The notes: generated by a model from the letters alone, not told the origin. 64,000 nt of DNA from Prorocentrum cordatum (GCA_963575745.1 CAUYUJ010004002.1:1150663-1214662), one strand, 5' to 3'. Shown: positions 21,181 to 36,100, counted from the stretch's first letter. Numbers and translations are program-made.

Positions 21181-24100
21181 CTACGCGTCGCCGTCCTTGT
21201 AGAACCTGCGGTCCCACACCCTCTGGCCGTTGTACGTCACATAGCTTGTCGTAAACGTTTCCCAAGTGGTCCTCGGGATCCAGTTGCGGAACCAATCGTT
21301 GTACGTGATATCCTGGATGTACACATACTCGTCGTTGTTGATCGCAATGTAGATCCAACATTTGATGTAATAACTCCAGTATCGAAGACCCCAATCGCTG
21401 TCCTCGAGATTGTGGCGCCAGTAAGCAGCGTAATCAGATGTACGTGCTCTCTTGGCGCGCGGCATCGCGGGCATGTAGTCCTCTGCGCCTGAGGCGCTGG
21501 ATGCAGCGGCGTCGCCAGGAGCAGGGCGCGGCGGCGGCCGCGGCGGCGGCCGCGGCTCCATGGCGTCATCGGACTGTTGGGAGTGTGTATCTGGATCGGT
21601 TCTCATCCCTGTACTACCCCCCCTCTGGTCAGTGTGTGACGGATCGAGGGAGCCTATCAGCTCGTTGGCAATCGCGGCAAGCTTGCGCTGGGTGAACTGT
21701 TCACGGGTTCCGTCCCCTCGAGGGAGAGAAACCGTAATCAGTCCGCGCGCCTGCCGCGTCTGCCTGTCAATGCGTCCCTCGTTCAGCCACCACTTTCTCC
21801 GACCAGCCTGTCCTGTCCTAATACTGACGTCAAGGATGTCCCACGCGTCGCGCATGTCCTCGACTCTCCAGGGCTTCTTGCCGACATTCACGCGGGCTCC
21901 TGTCATCTGATGATGGAATCTGAGGTCGTTGAGAAAGCGTTGAATGAGATTGGCGTATGGGTAGTACAGAGGTCGGTCGTCCTCGGATTCGCCCATTAAT
22001 CTGCATTCGTGTGCAGGCGGGCTACCGGCTTCGACCCACTTCTGATACCTCTTCTTGGACGTATTGGCCAATCTCCGCAACTGATCTTTCTCTGTGCCTA
22101 TGGGGGATCGCGCACCCGTCATAATGACATGTGCGCCATCCTTCATGTATCTCGCGACCTGGTCCTCGGACAACGTCGTCTTGATCCAGTTCGTCAACTT
22201 CTGGAGGTACGCGAGGTCACTCTGTGTGGCGGTGCTCTTACCTGTGGCGCCTACGGCCACAGTGTATTGCCAACATATATCACAGAGTGTGCCGTCACCT
22301 GTGACGATACCGAGGGACAGATCTCGACCGCAATTGTTACAGAGCGGTATGGGATGCAAGATCGTCTCGGGGGCCCCTGCCGAAGTCAGGTGATCGCGGG
22401 ATCCCCAGCGGGTGTCCTGACCGCGAGCGAGGCTCTGACCGATCTGATTGATCGCCTCACGATTGATCTCGGTGTTTGGTCTGGAAGCGATCGATCTGCT
22501 TAAACCCTCGATCTCGATCCGAGACAACCTTTCCCCTGGCAGTCCTTTGTACTCTATCTTGGCGTTGTCGGTATCCTCAGTACCGCCATGGCATACGTTC
22601 TCCTCCCGAAGACGGCGAGCCTGCTTCTGCAAAGTGGCCTCGTTGTCGCCCTCCTCGCGCTTGAGTCCCGTCTGCTCGGCTATGATACGTACCATAGTCT
22701 CCTGATCGGGAGCTGCAGACGCAACACTGCCTGGGTCCTGGGGAATATCCTGCTCGGCGCCTTCCTCTCGAGGCGCAGCGGGTGTTTCCACCAGCTCTTC
22801 CCACACGGGAAACTCTGGATCACCGTATGTCGCAGTACAATTTTTGTATAGGTCACGCAATGCCTGAAGTGCAGGATGGTTGTCATGGGTGACTTCCTTG
22901 GCGAAATCTGGTAGCTCCACAATACTATCTTTCAAGATGTTCTGGTATACTTTGGAAATCCATTGAAAGATGCCAGTGGTCGACTCCTCGATAGTCTCTG
23001 GGTCGAGGTAGTGTACCAACTTTTTGAAGAAGTGATCTGCACCACAATTGGGTAAGTCATGCGCCCACTTGTGGGTATGATTGTAGTTCAAATGGTATGA
23101 CTCCGCGTTCCATGCGTTCGATCCAAATCGAATTTCAAATTGTAAATGTGACTGAATTTTGTCCATTACGATTCTGTCTGCGCCACTGTGTATCTCAATG
23201 ATCTGCCTCATCTTGATCATAGGCGAATCCACCAATAACGCCGATGTCCAACAATACACGCGGCAATCATCAGACTGTCTAATCCATCTTGAATCCTCGT
23301 CGGGGTCGTAGTCTGGATGATCAAGAAAATTCGATGGCGGATCAATGATGTCATCGAGGATGCTTGCCTCGATCTGCTCTTCTGCTTGGATGTCTGCCGA
23401 GAGGTCTGCCCTCATGTTGTCGTTCGCAGCTTTCTCATCTGCAGTAAGAACGATATTTGATATGTCCACGATTACGGTGATCAGTGGATCATGCGATAAT
23501 GCTGTACCCTGTCGAGGAATGTCGCCCGTCTGAGCGATGTCCTCGGCAGGTGTGGCCACCAGCTCGTCTGGATCAGGTGTCCGTGGAGCGGGCCTTCTTG
23601 GTGGTGTACGCGGAATACGTGGTCTATGTATGCTAGGCATTCCAAGGTATGGTAAGCTACCGCTAACCTTGTGCTGCAGTATCTCCTCGCTGCAAGATGT
23701 CGGGCCTTTCAGGGCAGTCTCCATCCATGTAGGATCGATGGCGTGTTCTTCGATACGAATCGGCAGTGCAAATACAACGCCCTTGAGGGGCATGCTTTTG
23801 TCATTATACCAGATATCTACCCATCGTAAACCGTAGTTGAGAATAGGTACTTGTACCGCAAAGAACGTGTCGAAGATGCCGAAATGGATGATTGGACCAT
23901 ATATGCGTCCCTTGGACAAGGCAATCTTGGTATTGTGATTGCCTTTGGGCCAATGGTTGTCGTAGTGGAAGCATTTGGTAGAACCCCAATTCTTAATGAC
24001 AATGAAGTCGCCCATTCGAACATCGTTAAATGCAGGACGACGATCCCAATCTTTTTGCATGATCTTTGCTGTGATTGGTCGAAGAGCTTCACGACAATGT

Positions 24101-27100
24101 GATAATGCAATCAACCATTCTTTATCATCTGCTTTGTGATTGGTCTCCTGAATCATAGCACGTACCATTTGCTCGTCCAAGGCGTCCTCTGCGGATGTAC
24201 GGCCAGCAGGGGTTTCCCCCGGCCTGGCCGAGGGTGCTGATGCTGGCGTCATCCTTGGAGGCTCCATGTCTTGGTCGGGGTCGATAGGTGCCAATCCAGG
24301 TGGGTCGTCAATAAGTTCTCCAGGAAGGCAGGCGCAAATCTCGTACTTGCTCAATGGCTCTCTGGCTGCCAATGGCGGGTAGTCCCATGGGTCGCCGTCT
24401 GGCCACAGCTGCTGGCCATGCATGTGGTGTGGTTTGAGGCGGCGAATTGCAATAATTGCCGCAGCGGGTACCACGTCCTCAGTCATGATAGCGCCCTGAG
24501 CACCCAACCAAAATCTGCAACCTGCTTTTGTGGCGATCTCCATGTTGATCACCAGCTCGACTTCGTTCTTGTAGCTGTTGAACTTGTACGATTCCACTGA
24601 AGTATGTGGGTTCTTTTGAACGTTGTTCAAATATGTGCTAGAACTGAAGAATGCCTCAGATCGCTGCGATGGTTTATAAGTTCTGTCTCTCTGAGAATGT
24701 GGTTCAACATATCCAGGAATGATCCCTGTCTTCAGTATGTTCTTCCAGGCGCGGGATGCTGTTCCATGATGGAGATATTTGATATCTGTCCACTGTAAGC
24801 TCTCCCATCCCATGTTCCATGGCTTTGAAGATGGGTTGACACAACTGTGACCACCGACGCACCGAATAGCAATAACGCTGTTCCAGTCAAAAGTGCTGGG
24901 GTCACCTCCGTCAGGAATCGGCTTGGCGTATATCTCGATTCTGTTTTTCTGCGGGTCAATATGCTTCTGGAACGCACGAATAATGAATATCGGATAGTAG
25001 TCGTTCCAATCGGTGTATCCATCATTTTCACCGTCTTTCTTGAAATGTGCCACTGCCGCTTCCATGGATGGTCCATTGTGTCTTTCTTTGCGATCTCGGA
25101 ATTTCCATTCAACCATTTCTTTAAATGATTTCCAATTGCTTGGAATCTTCCAATCATTCTTTGTTGTTTTGTCCCAGATATTAATACGTCTGTCATGAAA
25201 TTGGTTGATCCAAAACTTTTTGTAGTGAATCTCATGGCGTAACATAGTCGTGATGTCTTTGCTCATGTATTTGTTTGTTCCCAGCCATTCTTCATCAATT
25301 AGCTCAGGACCATAACGTACATCGTCGTAATGTGGTAATGGTATCCATTTCCATTCTGGGAAACAACCAGATTGTGCAATGTCAGGCGCATGAGCAATTA
25401 CACTATCATCATGCAGTAGCTGCTCGTACCACTCTTGGTCTTCGATGCAGGCAAATCCATTGGTCGCTTTCGTGCCCCGCAACATTGGGCACATGTATGG
25501 ATGTTCATCTTTGACGCCATACTGTAACTTCCATTCGCGAATAGTGCATGAGTTGTCGAAGATCCCGAGCTTGCTGGTATCCTCGTGCATGGAACGCTCA
25601 CAACTGTCCTGCCATGACAATATATTCATCTCATGTGGAGAAGGCTCCTCCTCAGCAGGAGTTGCCTCCAGCTCCATTGCCTCAAGGTCGGTGCCGTCAT
25701 CAGGGATCGGTACCGCCTCAGCTTTTGGGAGCTGATCTGCTGGTTGTTGTTCTGCTTTAGGCTCTGGAGTCGATGGTTGCGACGCTTTGATCGATTGCGG
25801 TCCAGGTTGCAGTGGATCAGGCAATGGCCCTGGTGGGGCTGGCTGTGCTGTGTCATCAGCTGCCCTCCATACGGCTGTAGGGACATTAGGGTCATGACCC
25901 AAAGCAACTCGATCCAGTGCATTCTGTTTGAAGAATGTTTTGCATTCCTCGATGTTCTTCTCGTTCTCGGCAGCTGGGCCGATGCGGTGAGAATGCAATC
26001 TGTTTTCTTCTGCAATGAGTCTTGATTTGGTCGCATTATCGTCTCCATCCAACTCTTTGATCTGACGTAAGAATTGCTCGAATACAACCCAAGTAACAGC
26101 ATGTGCATCTTCAACTGTTTTGACGATCTTGGGTTCTAGAAGTTCATCTTTCTCAAGAGAATGCCAAGATGCCCAAGCCCCAGGGTATTCTTTGATCAAC
26201 AGCATAAGGTACTGGAATAAGTCATTGTATGCCATAACCCATGGATCATTATCAGGAAGGGTTTGGTCAGGATCGCTAGGGTCCGTTGCTGGCGTACGTG
26301 TAGACCTTCCAGGAGTCGGCTCAGTCGTGTCGCCCGTCTCGGCAGGCAGTGATGCCGGCAATGTGCCCTCGGCACATGACGCCATCCACGCACAATGAGC
26401 CATCTCGTTTGCCGTCTGTGTCATCAATGTTGTGAGGCTGAGGTCTCTTTTCCATTCGTTTGTCAACTTTTCTCTGAAGTCGAGGGCTGCCATGATTTCC
26501 TTGGCCTGAGTGTAGGCCTGGTTGTCCGTGACAGAAGTCAGCAATGGCGGCCTGAATGGATATGGCTGAGAAGGAAGAGACTGCATCAATGCGCAAAAAT
26601 TGCGATAGCATACTGCGTCGCAGAATTGCGTTGTTAACATTGCCATGTTATGGTTGTTCTGTTTGGCGTGCCAAGCCTGTGGGGTAACCCTGTCGTACGT
26701 ATCCACCCAATGGTCGGATGGAAGAACAGTGATACCACGGTTCTGCATGATAGTGATCAAGTCGCTCGTGTGGTGATCAAAGTTCGGGTGTGCGCCCCAT
26801 TGCGCTGCTTTTCCAGGTCCCATGACCGTGGGGCAGCGGAAATACTGCATCACATCGACAAAACGTGATACGTCCACGAGCACGTGTACGGGCATGAGCG
26901 TCGGGACGCCGCCCTCACATTCCATCTTTTGGAGCTCGTGTACGTTGGTAGGAGCACGACTGTGATGTCGGCGCATGTCGATGGTGTTCTGTCCAGGATT
27001 AGCACATGCGATGTCGTTCGCACTCCATACTACCATGGCATTGAGTCCCCTGTGATAGTGTCTTTGTTTTATGGATGATGGGAAATCATTGGCCCAGTAT

Positions 27101-30100
27101 TCCCAGATGGTCTCGTTCAGCTCGCGCCACTTCTTGATGGAAGCGTTGTCGCTTTGAAACATGAGGCCTCTGGCTTCGCGGATCTTCCTGATCATATTGC
27201 GCTGCTCGAGAGTGTTCTCAAACTGATTGTTGAGAAGAGCGTTGATACGGCTTTCCTCTTTCTCGAAACGTTGCTTGCGTAGTTCCTCCATTCCGTATCG
27301 TACGCCCTCATAACCAGCTTCAGGCAAGAGAACGCAATCTTGACCGATCGGCGTATCATTCTGTCTGAACCATTCCCTGTAATTGCCAAAAGAGAATGCC
27401 CACATCATGATGTCGTCGCGGATCATGGTCGACAGGTGCTCAAGAGTAGCGCCACCCATGTATTCCGCGCGGTTAAGGCACGGCATGAATAGCGGAACAA
27501 GAGCAGTATTTGATGCTTTGGCGAGGTCGATTCTCTTCTGGGCAGCGTTGAGCTCGTCGATGCCGAAAGTGGGGTACTTCTTGTGTTTTGCACCCTTAGC
27601 CCCTTTCTTTGCATGCATGATCCATGTTGAGTCCGTGTATAAGTTGGTCCATTTGTACGCATGACCCGATGGCCCAAATGCATGATGTAATAGTATTCCC
27701 AAGTCCTCTTGTACGAGGGAGTGCCACCCATTGTCTGACAATAGGGTAGAAACCAAGCGACCACCACAGAAAGCACTGTATTTTGCGTGGTCCAGCTCGA
27801 ATGGGTCAACATCATTGCCAGGAGTCATGCCGGGATCATTCGAACCCATGTGGTCAGCAGCGTCGCCGAAGAAGTCGTTGCCCTCGTTGTATGGTGTCCA
27901 ACGATAGGTACGCTCTGTCTCTTGTGGATCATCCAATATCGCCACCCAACCATTCTTATGGTCGGATGGTGTTGCCACCGTCTTGGAGTTTGATCCGATA
28001 CTTCCAAAGCCTCCGCGCGCAGTCAACCATGTAGTAAGCTTGCGGCGGAACTTCTTTGTTTGGGTAAGGTCGGAAAAAGCTCTCGTGTTGGTGACCAAGT
28101 TATCCTCGACGATATGACCGATGTGCCCAGATGTATCCGATGTCCTGGCGATGCCAGGTGGACGAGTAGGTAGCTTGGCCATTGCACGATCAATTTTAGG
28201 AGCATAGCATGGCGTTACCAATCCATTCTGGTATACATCGGATGGCGCACTCAGACCATTGTTGTAATAGTTTTGCGTATCCGTAACGCTGTCGTCGGTG
28301 TATTGTCCCAGAACTGCACTGCCAATTTTGGACCAATCGTTGTGAATCATCATCCACTCCGTCTTCAGTATCATAGTAGTGAAGTTTGATGGTGGACATT
28401 TGCGGTCTGATCCTGGGATCGTCGCATTCAAATGATCATGTAGTCCACGAACACTATCTTGTACTGAAGGATTACGATTGAAAAGACTGGAAATCATACA
28501 CATACCACGCATGAAAGATAGCCACGGCGTAGCTGTGAACGCGTTGTACTCGTAGTTGGCGTTGCCGCCGACGGATCCACTCTCAGTGCTGGCCCATTTC
28601 TTAGCCTCGACGGACGCAAAGCGGGCAAGTTCACGGATAGAAGACTCGTCGGGTACTCGAAGATCAAATTCTCCGCTCCGATCGGCACGCCGTTGATGTA
28701 TGTATATGTAACCATCTTCGGGATCACGAGGACGACCAGTTTGAGCGTGGTACGCAAAGCCCACGCGGTCATCGTCCCTGGCGTTCGGGTCGTACTCCTT
28801 GTCGTAGCCGATGGGCCAGCCGACGAGGTTGAGCGGCTGTGCCTGATCCATCTCGTGGATGGAGGGGTCGGGATTAGAACCGATCTCACTTATGTTCGCC
28901 TCGCAAGCGGCAAACAGGATGCTTGTAAGCTTTGTAGCTCGAGTCGTAAAATTGCTGCGGTGTGAACGAATAATCAATGTCCTAACTCTCTCTGCATCTC
29001 GTTGAGGTGAGGGAGGATGGCGAGGATGTCTACCGTGCGGTGAACGTGCGCGTGAACGAGGTGTGCGCGACGCAGTATCTGCGGCTGGTACGCCATAGTG
29101 GTACATGCATGCACATAGTCCCTCATGGTTAGCTTGTCCAACACACTGAAATCCGCATTCTGATCCTACCTCGCCCCATCTTTCTTTTTCCGTCAGCAAT
29201 ATCTTGCATATTTCTGGGCATCCATTCACTTTAGGAGGTTCCGCTTCATGAGGTAAACCATCGGGCCTCCGAGGCCCTCGTATCGGCGGACATTGTATCG
29301 GAGTATCAGGAAAAATAAGCGAGTGTTCCAAGAGGTCCTTCCAAAGGTCTGCTTTCTTGGTCTCGAAATGTTTGGTCATCATATCTGCGATCTGCTCTTT
29401 TGTTCCTACATATTTAAGCTCGATATGTTCAATTTGACATGTTTCGCATATCCAATCCAGATTGATACGATGAGTACGATGAAGATGACGAAGTGCTGGT
29501 GTACGTCCCTTTTGGACAATTTTGATAACGGCCTGGTTATCCTCCAGGACGATGAGTCGTACTTTCGGTGCACTGATCTCTGGAGCTGGCTCTGGATCCA
29601 CGTGTAGTACGGTACCTTCATGGGATATTGTACGTCTCTTTGGAGTCGTAGGTAAATCCGTATTTAGCGGTAGTTGCCTACGGCTAGGAGAAGATCCCCG
29701 AGTAGGGGGTGCCTTGCGAGGCGATGGTTTACGCTTCTTTTTGGCTGCCAATGTAGGACACATCGCCGGGTCAACGTGTCGATGGCAACTCAGGCATGTA
29801 TTCTTCTCTTTGCATGTTTTGGCAACTCCCACCACGGCTTCCCAGAATGATAGTAGTGGTAACCCTTCCAGTCGTAGTGCGGAATCGAGAGCAACGATCT
29901 CCGATTCAGTAGATGAATGTGAAACAACCGTTTGTTTCTTACATACAGCGTTGACTGGAAAGAACGTATTGGGTCCAACAAGCGCAGCAAAAACACCAGT
30001 AGTGGATTTGGATGATGTAATGCAATCAGCGAACGAGGCGTCAGTGAACAGCATGATGGATAACTTGTCTGATGAATCGCCTATCCATCCGTGTAAGCAG

Positions 30101-33100
30101 TGTGTACGCGTCGTTTTGATGTAGCATATCAACCGATGTAGACGTTTGTCACATGTAGTATTCCATTTGGTAATTTCTCTGGCCAACATACATACCGGAT
30201 GTAGAAGATCGAAACGACAGCAACGTGCCAAGTACAGGATCTTCATTAGTACACTTGCCGCGTCCTGGCCGAGAACGCCCTCGTCTGAATAGTCGGACTC
30301 AGTGAAGGAGGTGTCCTCGATGCCAGGGGTCTCTGCGTCGGGTAGATCATGGTATGTGGCGGGTATGGTATTGGTAGAAGTTGTGTCGATGGATTTTGCT
30401 GGGCTGGATGATCTTGTCCGTGCGTTGAGCACGCTAGTAGGTCTGGCGACCGACCCGGAGGAGGATGGCGATTTGGATCGCGAAGCCCTCGGTGAGTCGG
30501 ATCGTTTCCGACGTGACCCTGTTCCCTGGGCGCGCTTGGAGGCGCATTCCAGGTACCGCTCAATGCACTGATCTGTAAAACCAAGCATGTCATGTCGAAT
30601 ACCACGAACGTGTTTTGCCGTATTGTACTCTTTCTCGTTGTGTGCAGGTAGCAAAGGGCGTATTGTGGACATTCTTTTGTCGAAGATACTCTGCGGTACG
30701 TCATATGCTTGTTGTCCACAACCCAAATATTGTGAGTATGGAGTAGGTGGATCCAAATCGATACCGCTTTTACGAATATAATCCCAGCCAGTCTGTAGAT
30801 TATGAGCTGGGCCGGCCAATTTGAAATCGTCCACATATACTGAAAGTATCAGTCCCAGTTTGTTGTGTCTCCATACACATTCCCATCCTGAAATAGGCTC
30901 GAAACCGACGCTTTCCAAGCATGTACGGCATTTTCGTTCCCAAAAGACACCTGCAAGAGGGTGTCCGTATAGTGCCAATCGCAATCGGCACACTGGGTTA
31001 TTGTATTTTGACCATGATGTCGGTTGTCGCCATTTAGGTATAGTAATCCAAGTATCAACTGGATCAATTCGTCCGTCGCCGTATAATAATGCCTGCGTGT
31101 AAGCTCCAGGTGCGTCACTTTGCTCTCCCGCATATTGCGGTAATAATGCAGTAGCATCGCAAAGTTTGGAAGCCTCTATATGCGAAGCACTGGAAGCGGC
31201 GTCGGCGAATATGGCGGCCAAACCAGTTTCATCTTTGCCTGTATTGCCCTGAACCACCACTCTGCCCTTGAATTTACGTAGATCAGGAGGAAGTTCTTCA
31301 TGTTTGACTGAAGATAATTCCAATATATTGAAGAAATGCACCTTTGTTCCATTGCGAATAGCTTGTGACTCAATGTCAGCTTTTTCTGCAACAGTCTCCA
31401 ACATCCATGTTTGTTTCGTTTCCAATCTCTCGTATTCTTTTCGTAGGGCTTCTTGTGCACGTGGTTCTGCGGCAACTTCTTTCTTACTCAGGTTTCTGGT
31501 AACTAATGCTGGGCGTGACCATGTCGAATCTGGTATTTTATCTCTGTGTGCCGGCATGTAGTTGGTCTCACGTGGCATGGTTGGTATTGCTACCGACTGG
31601 GTGAACTTGCGTATGAGCGGGTTCAAAGTCCCAAAGTCGGTTCCTTCATTATCCACAAATACCAAAGCACGTTCTTCTCCATCGTGCTGTTGTGGTAGTT
31701 GACGGTAGTATAGTACCGTGGTAATGTCACGTGGCCCACCAGGTAATTTGGCATACAGTATTTCTTTGTTTGTCACGCCTTTGACATTCTCGTCGCGGAT
31801 GACGTCACCATTGTCAGTGTCGTATGTAATCCGTCGTTCCACAGTATTCCATGTGGGTCCGCCTGATGTAGTAGTACGGAAATTGTTGACCTGTTTATCC
31901 TGTCTTGTCCACACTCTCAATGCAGCACGATCACGAATCTCACGGGCTCGTTTAACGTCGTTGGCGTAATCGATTTCTTTCTTTTGCTGTCCACGGGAAA
32001 GTGTTTTCCAATGCTCGGGAAGAACGTGATCAGGACGTGTCGTAGTCTGCACGCGTGTCTCGCGTCCACGAACCACCATTTTGCCGTCTGGCGTTATTTT
32101 TGGAAGCTCATAGAACTGTATCGTGCCTGTCCACGGCTCGCTCAGCTCCCTGTGGTCGTTGGCGCTAACACCATCCCAAACATCTCGGAAGTTACTTTCG
32201 CCTTCGAACGTAGAAGTCGTTTTGAAATCTCGTGTCACGTCGAGTTGGTCAACAGGTACTGGTATATTCATGACGTCGTCCGTTGGGATGAATAGTTTCT
32301 TTCTTGGGGTACGAATGTGTCTGATGACGCAATATCCACGCTGTTCCCAGTTGTCTGGCTCCGGCGCTGGTGCAGCAACTTCAGAAGCCGATGTCTGGAT
32401 ATCAATAGCGTTATCTTCCTTCGTCATCATAGACGGATCATCCCATTCTTTAGGGTAAGAAAGTGGAGGATCAGGCATTGGCTTGTCGCCCAAGGGGCGA
32501 GAAGTAGATGCCTTCACCTCGTCGTGTGCCTCAGGGTTATGATGTCGTAGAGTACCATCTTTCACGGGGTAGGTGAACTTGCCATCGGGGATGATGATGT
32601 CTTTGACTCTGTGCACATGACACAGATCACCATCAGGGTTCTTGGCGTATGTAGCCGTGTCCAAAACAAGGTAGTCACCTGACCATCGTCCACCAGAGTG
32701 TAAGTGGTATCCCATGAATAACCCTTCCCGAGTATTTTCTTTAAATTTTGCAGTCTCGTTGTTAATCTCGGGGTTGAGGCATTTCCAAAATATCCGAGCA
32801 CCGAATGGTATGCAGTGCCCAGGAAAGCTTTCGCCAAATCTTATTTCATGAGCTGTCTTTTCTGCATGCTCCTCGTTGAGGGCAGCGACGCCCGTGGATG
32901 TATGCACAAAGTTGTGTCCACAGCAAAAGGCTTGCATGGCCTCTTTCCACCATTCGTGTCCCAGACCAGACATATGTAACACAGCTCTGGTACCAAGGAT
33001 GACAATTTTGACAACGCGCTCAATCAATCCATTTGTCTGTGGACGATGTGGCGTACTCGTGTCGTGTCTCCATCCCAATTGGCGGCAAGCTTTCTGAAGC

Positions 33101-36100
33101 TCTCCAGAATTGTCTGTGTAGATATGCTTCACCTCATCGTTCGCGGCGATGAACTGTTGAAAGGATGCCTTTGTAGTAGCTGCGTCTTTGTGTAGCGCTG
33201 GGTAGGCCATGAAGATGCCAGTATATCTGTCAAGGACAACAAGTGCATATTTGTCGCCATGTTTGTCCGCGGCATCGTCTTTGGCCAGTACGATATGGTC
33301 GGCAGTTAGAGCTTCACCGAACTTCTTCGGGACAAAAGCCTCGTAGGCGTTATCCTCTTCGGTGGGGTCTGCCGGTGGATGTGGTTTGTGCTGTCGTCTA
33401 CACGGGGCATTCTGTGCCATCGTACGAGAACAGATCTCACAGTCGGGATGTTTTGGGCTGTGAGTCATGTAATGCATCGGGTCGATCGGTTTCTTTTGTC
33501 TGTTGGGCAGAACTCGATCGTTGTCTGGATGCGTTCGTGTGGGTGTCTCTGTCGGTATGTCGTTGTCTGCTTGAGCTATATCGAACCCCCCGCATTGTGG
33601 AGGAGAGCGCTGCATCTGAGACGTAGGCGAGTCAGTGGTAGAGTCCACGTTGGTCTCGTCTGTTCTTGTGTCGGGAGGTTCTTCGACCGTGGTGGTCCGT
33701 GCTCCTCCTCCCTCTCCGACATGTGGTCTCTTGGGGCAGGTCCCTATGTGGGGTCGTAGCTCGTCTGCAGTGGTTGGTTGCTCTGTAGTTTTGCAGCACC
33801 AACAAGTGTCGTTACAGCGGGCGGATGAACGCTTTCGCTGACGACGGCGGGGTGCTGACGAAGTGCATAAACGTGGTGGTGGTATCCGTGTTAAGTCGTC
33901 GAGTCGTAACTCTGGCACTCGATTGTTGACTGGAATCTTATACCATTGGCCCCCCGGATCCTGAAGCATGTAGCCCAGCTCAGGATCCCAAAGCTGTCGA
34001 AAGCCATCAACCTCGATCAATTTTCCAACTGATAGTAATGATGGGCAGTCTGGTAAAGCAAGGGCTGAACTATGCAGTCCAACTTCGGGTAGCCGTATGT
34101 CGTAGTGCTCGTTGACGGTACGATCACCATTTGCAGTTTCCAGAATATGCTCTTCGCGAATAGATATGCGATCCGACTCGGTCTGCGTAAGTTCATGTTT
34201 TCCCTGAATATGATGGGCAGAACCACTGTCAAGAACCCAAGACCTTGTCAATGCTGCAGTCGAGCGTGGAGTGTCGACTTGCTTTGTCGTTGTTGTCGTC
34301 TGGGCAGTCTTTGATGACTGCTTGACAGTGTCGTCATGCTTTCGGATCGCAGTTGGTGTGGCCACCGACTCTTTGTTGTGTCGGTAGTCGTACAGTTCGT
34401 CGTACCATAGTTGTGCCTCTTTTTGACATTCTCGTAAGGCCTCTGCACTATCATCCCACCATTTTTGTGGTAATGGATCTGGTACTTTGACGATGTCACC
34501 CTCATTCGGCAGCTCTTTCCACCTGTCCAGTCTGGCTCTGCCAGATATGGTATGGAAATAGTAGTCCACGTTGCGTACGTCGAAGCGTATCCGACGACGT
34601 ATCTTGGTAGATGTCGTTGTGGCCTTGGTGTTGGCCATGAGGGTCTTGTCGCGGATGACGTAGCTGCGGTCTGAACGGCGTGAATGTCTAAAGTTGGCAG
34701 GAGAACGTGCTCTAGTGTTGGGTGAACCACGGGACGATCCGCGGCTCGGATACCGCTTGCCACGTCCTTTGTCACTGCCATATGATCTATCACGGCCGCG
34801 TGGACTGCCGCGTCCGCCGCCACGATTGTCTCGTCCTCGGGAGGTAGATCTCGAAGATCTGTCGTAACGACTTCTCGATTGGCTGCGAGAGTCTTGGGAC
34901 CTCCTGGATGTCGAACGGGATCGGTCGTATTGGCGTCGGTTGTCACGTCCCTGTCGTGAATCGCTTGCGTAGCGAAACCCCCCGCGTTGTGAAGACCGTT
35001 GGCTTCCTGATCCGCGGGATGGCGATCGGCCACGGCTGTCCTGGCTGGAAGTCCGCGGTCGACTCGGGCTTCGTTCAGGAGTCTTTGCACCAGGTGCGAG
35101 ATGAGCGTATTTGCATTTGTCGCCTTTTGTGCACTTGTTCTGTGCGAAATCCTTGCACTGTGCGACGTGCGGGTAGTTACACTTATCACCTCTGGTACAT
35201 GTGTTGCGCTTGGCAAAATCGAAGCAGAACGGCCTTGATGCTGGCTTCTTGTGATTCGCAGGAGTGGACATACTACGGCGGGGGTTGCCACCAGCCGTTG
35301 ATGTTCTGGAAGATTTGTTGTTCTTCCAATCCCTGGAATATGTATGTAAAGCCTTGCACCGTTCACCATTGCGACAATTGCCTTTCTTCCATGCAACGCA
35401 CGCGTTGACCTGAGATCGTGTCTCGTGTTCGTACCGTAGCTTGTTTTGATTCTTCTCCAATTGTTTAATCTCCAGTATGTCCAGGACACGCTGTCGAAGC
35501 CAACCGTAGGTACGATTCGGGTCGCTCATCTTCATGCGCTGGTACTCGTACATGTCTTGTTTCATCCATGCATGTCTACGAATCTGTGTGCGGAATAGCG
35601 ATTCCAATATCTTTGGATCGGGTACTTCTCGGCATTCCAAGAGTAAGGCGTCCCAATCGGTAATGAAACGTTGCAAATCTTCGTCTCTCATCCTCAGTTC
35701 TTTAAGGCGCTCGAAATCGTGCAGGTCGTCGTCGACGTCTGTCACTTTGTAGGACTGTAGGATATGCCAGTATATCTGGCGTCCTTTGAGCATGCGTCCT
35801 GCTTTGTGCTCTCTGGTCTCGATGAGCCTGATTTGGTAGCGTAAGTCTGAGGATAAGATGTCGCTCAGAGCGGTTGCGAGTTTGCAATCGATGCTCTCAA
35901 AGTCTCCACTGTCTTGTAAATCCTCGAATGTACATTCGGGCTGTTCTGCCACGCATAGGAAGGCGTATGCTTTGGATGGTCGCCCTGAGGCGGCCCCGAA
36001 GTTCTTTCGCACTCTTTGCTGCCATTCCAGCAGCTGCGTGATCTTAGGCAAGACAGGTACTCGAACGGTGTCTGACTCCTTGATAGGCGTCGTTGTATGT

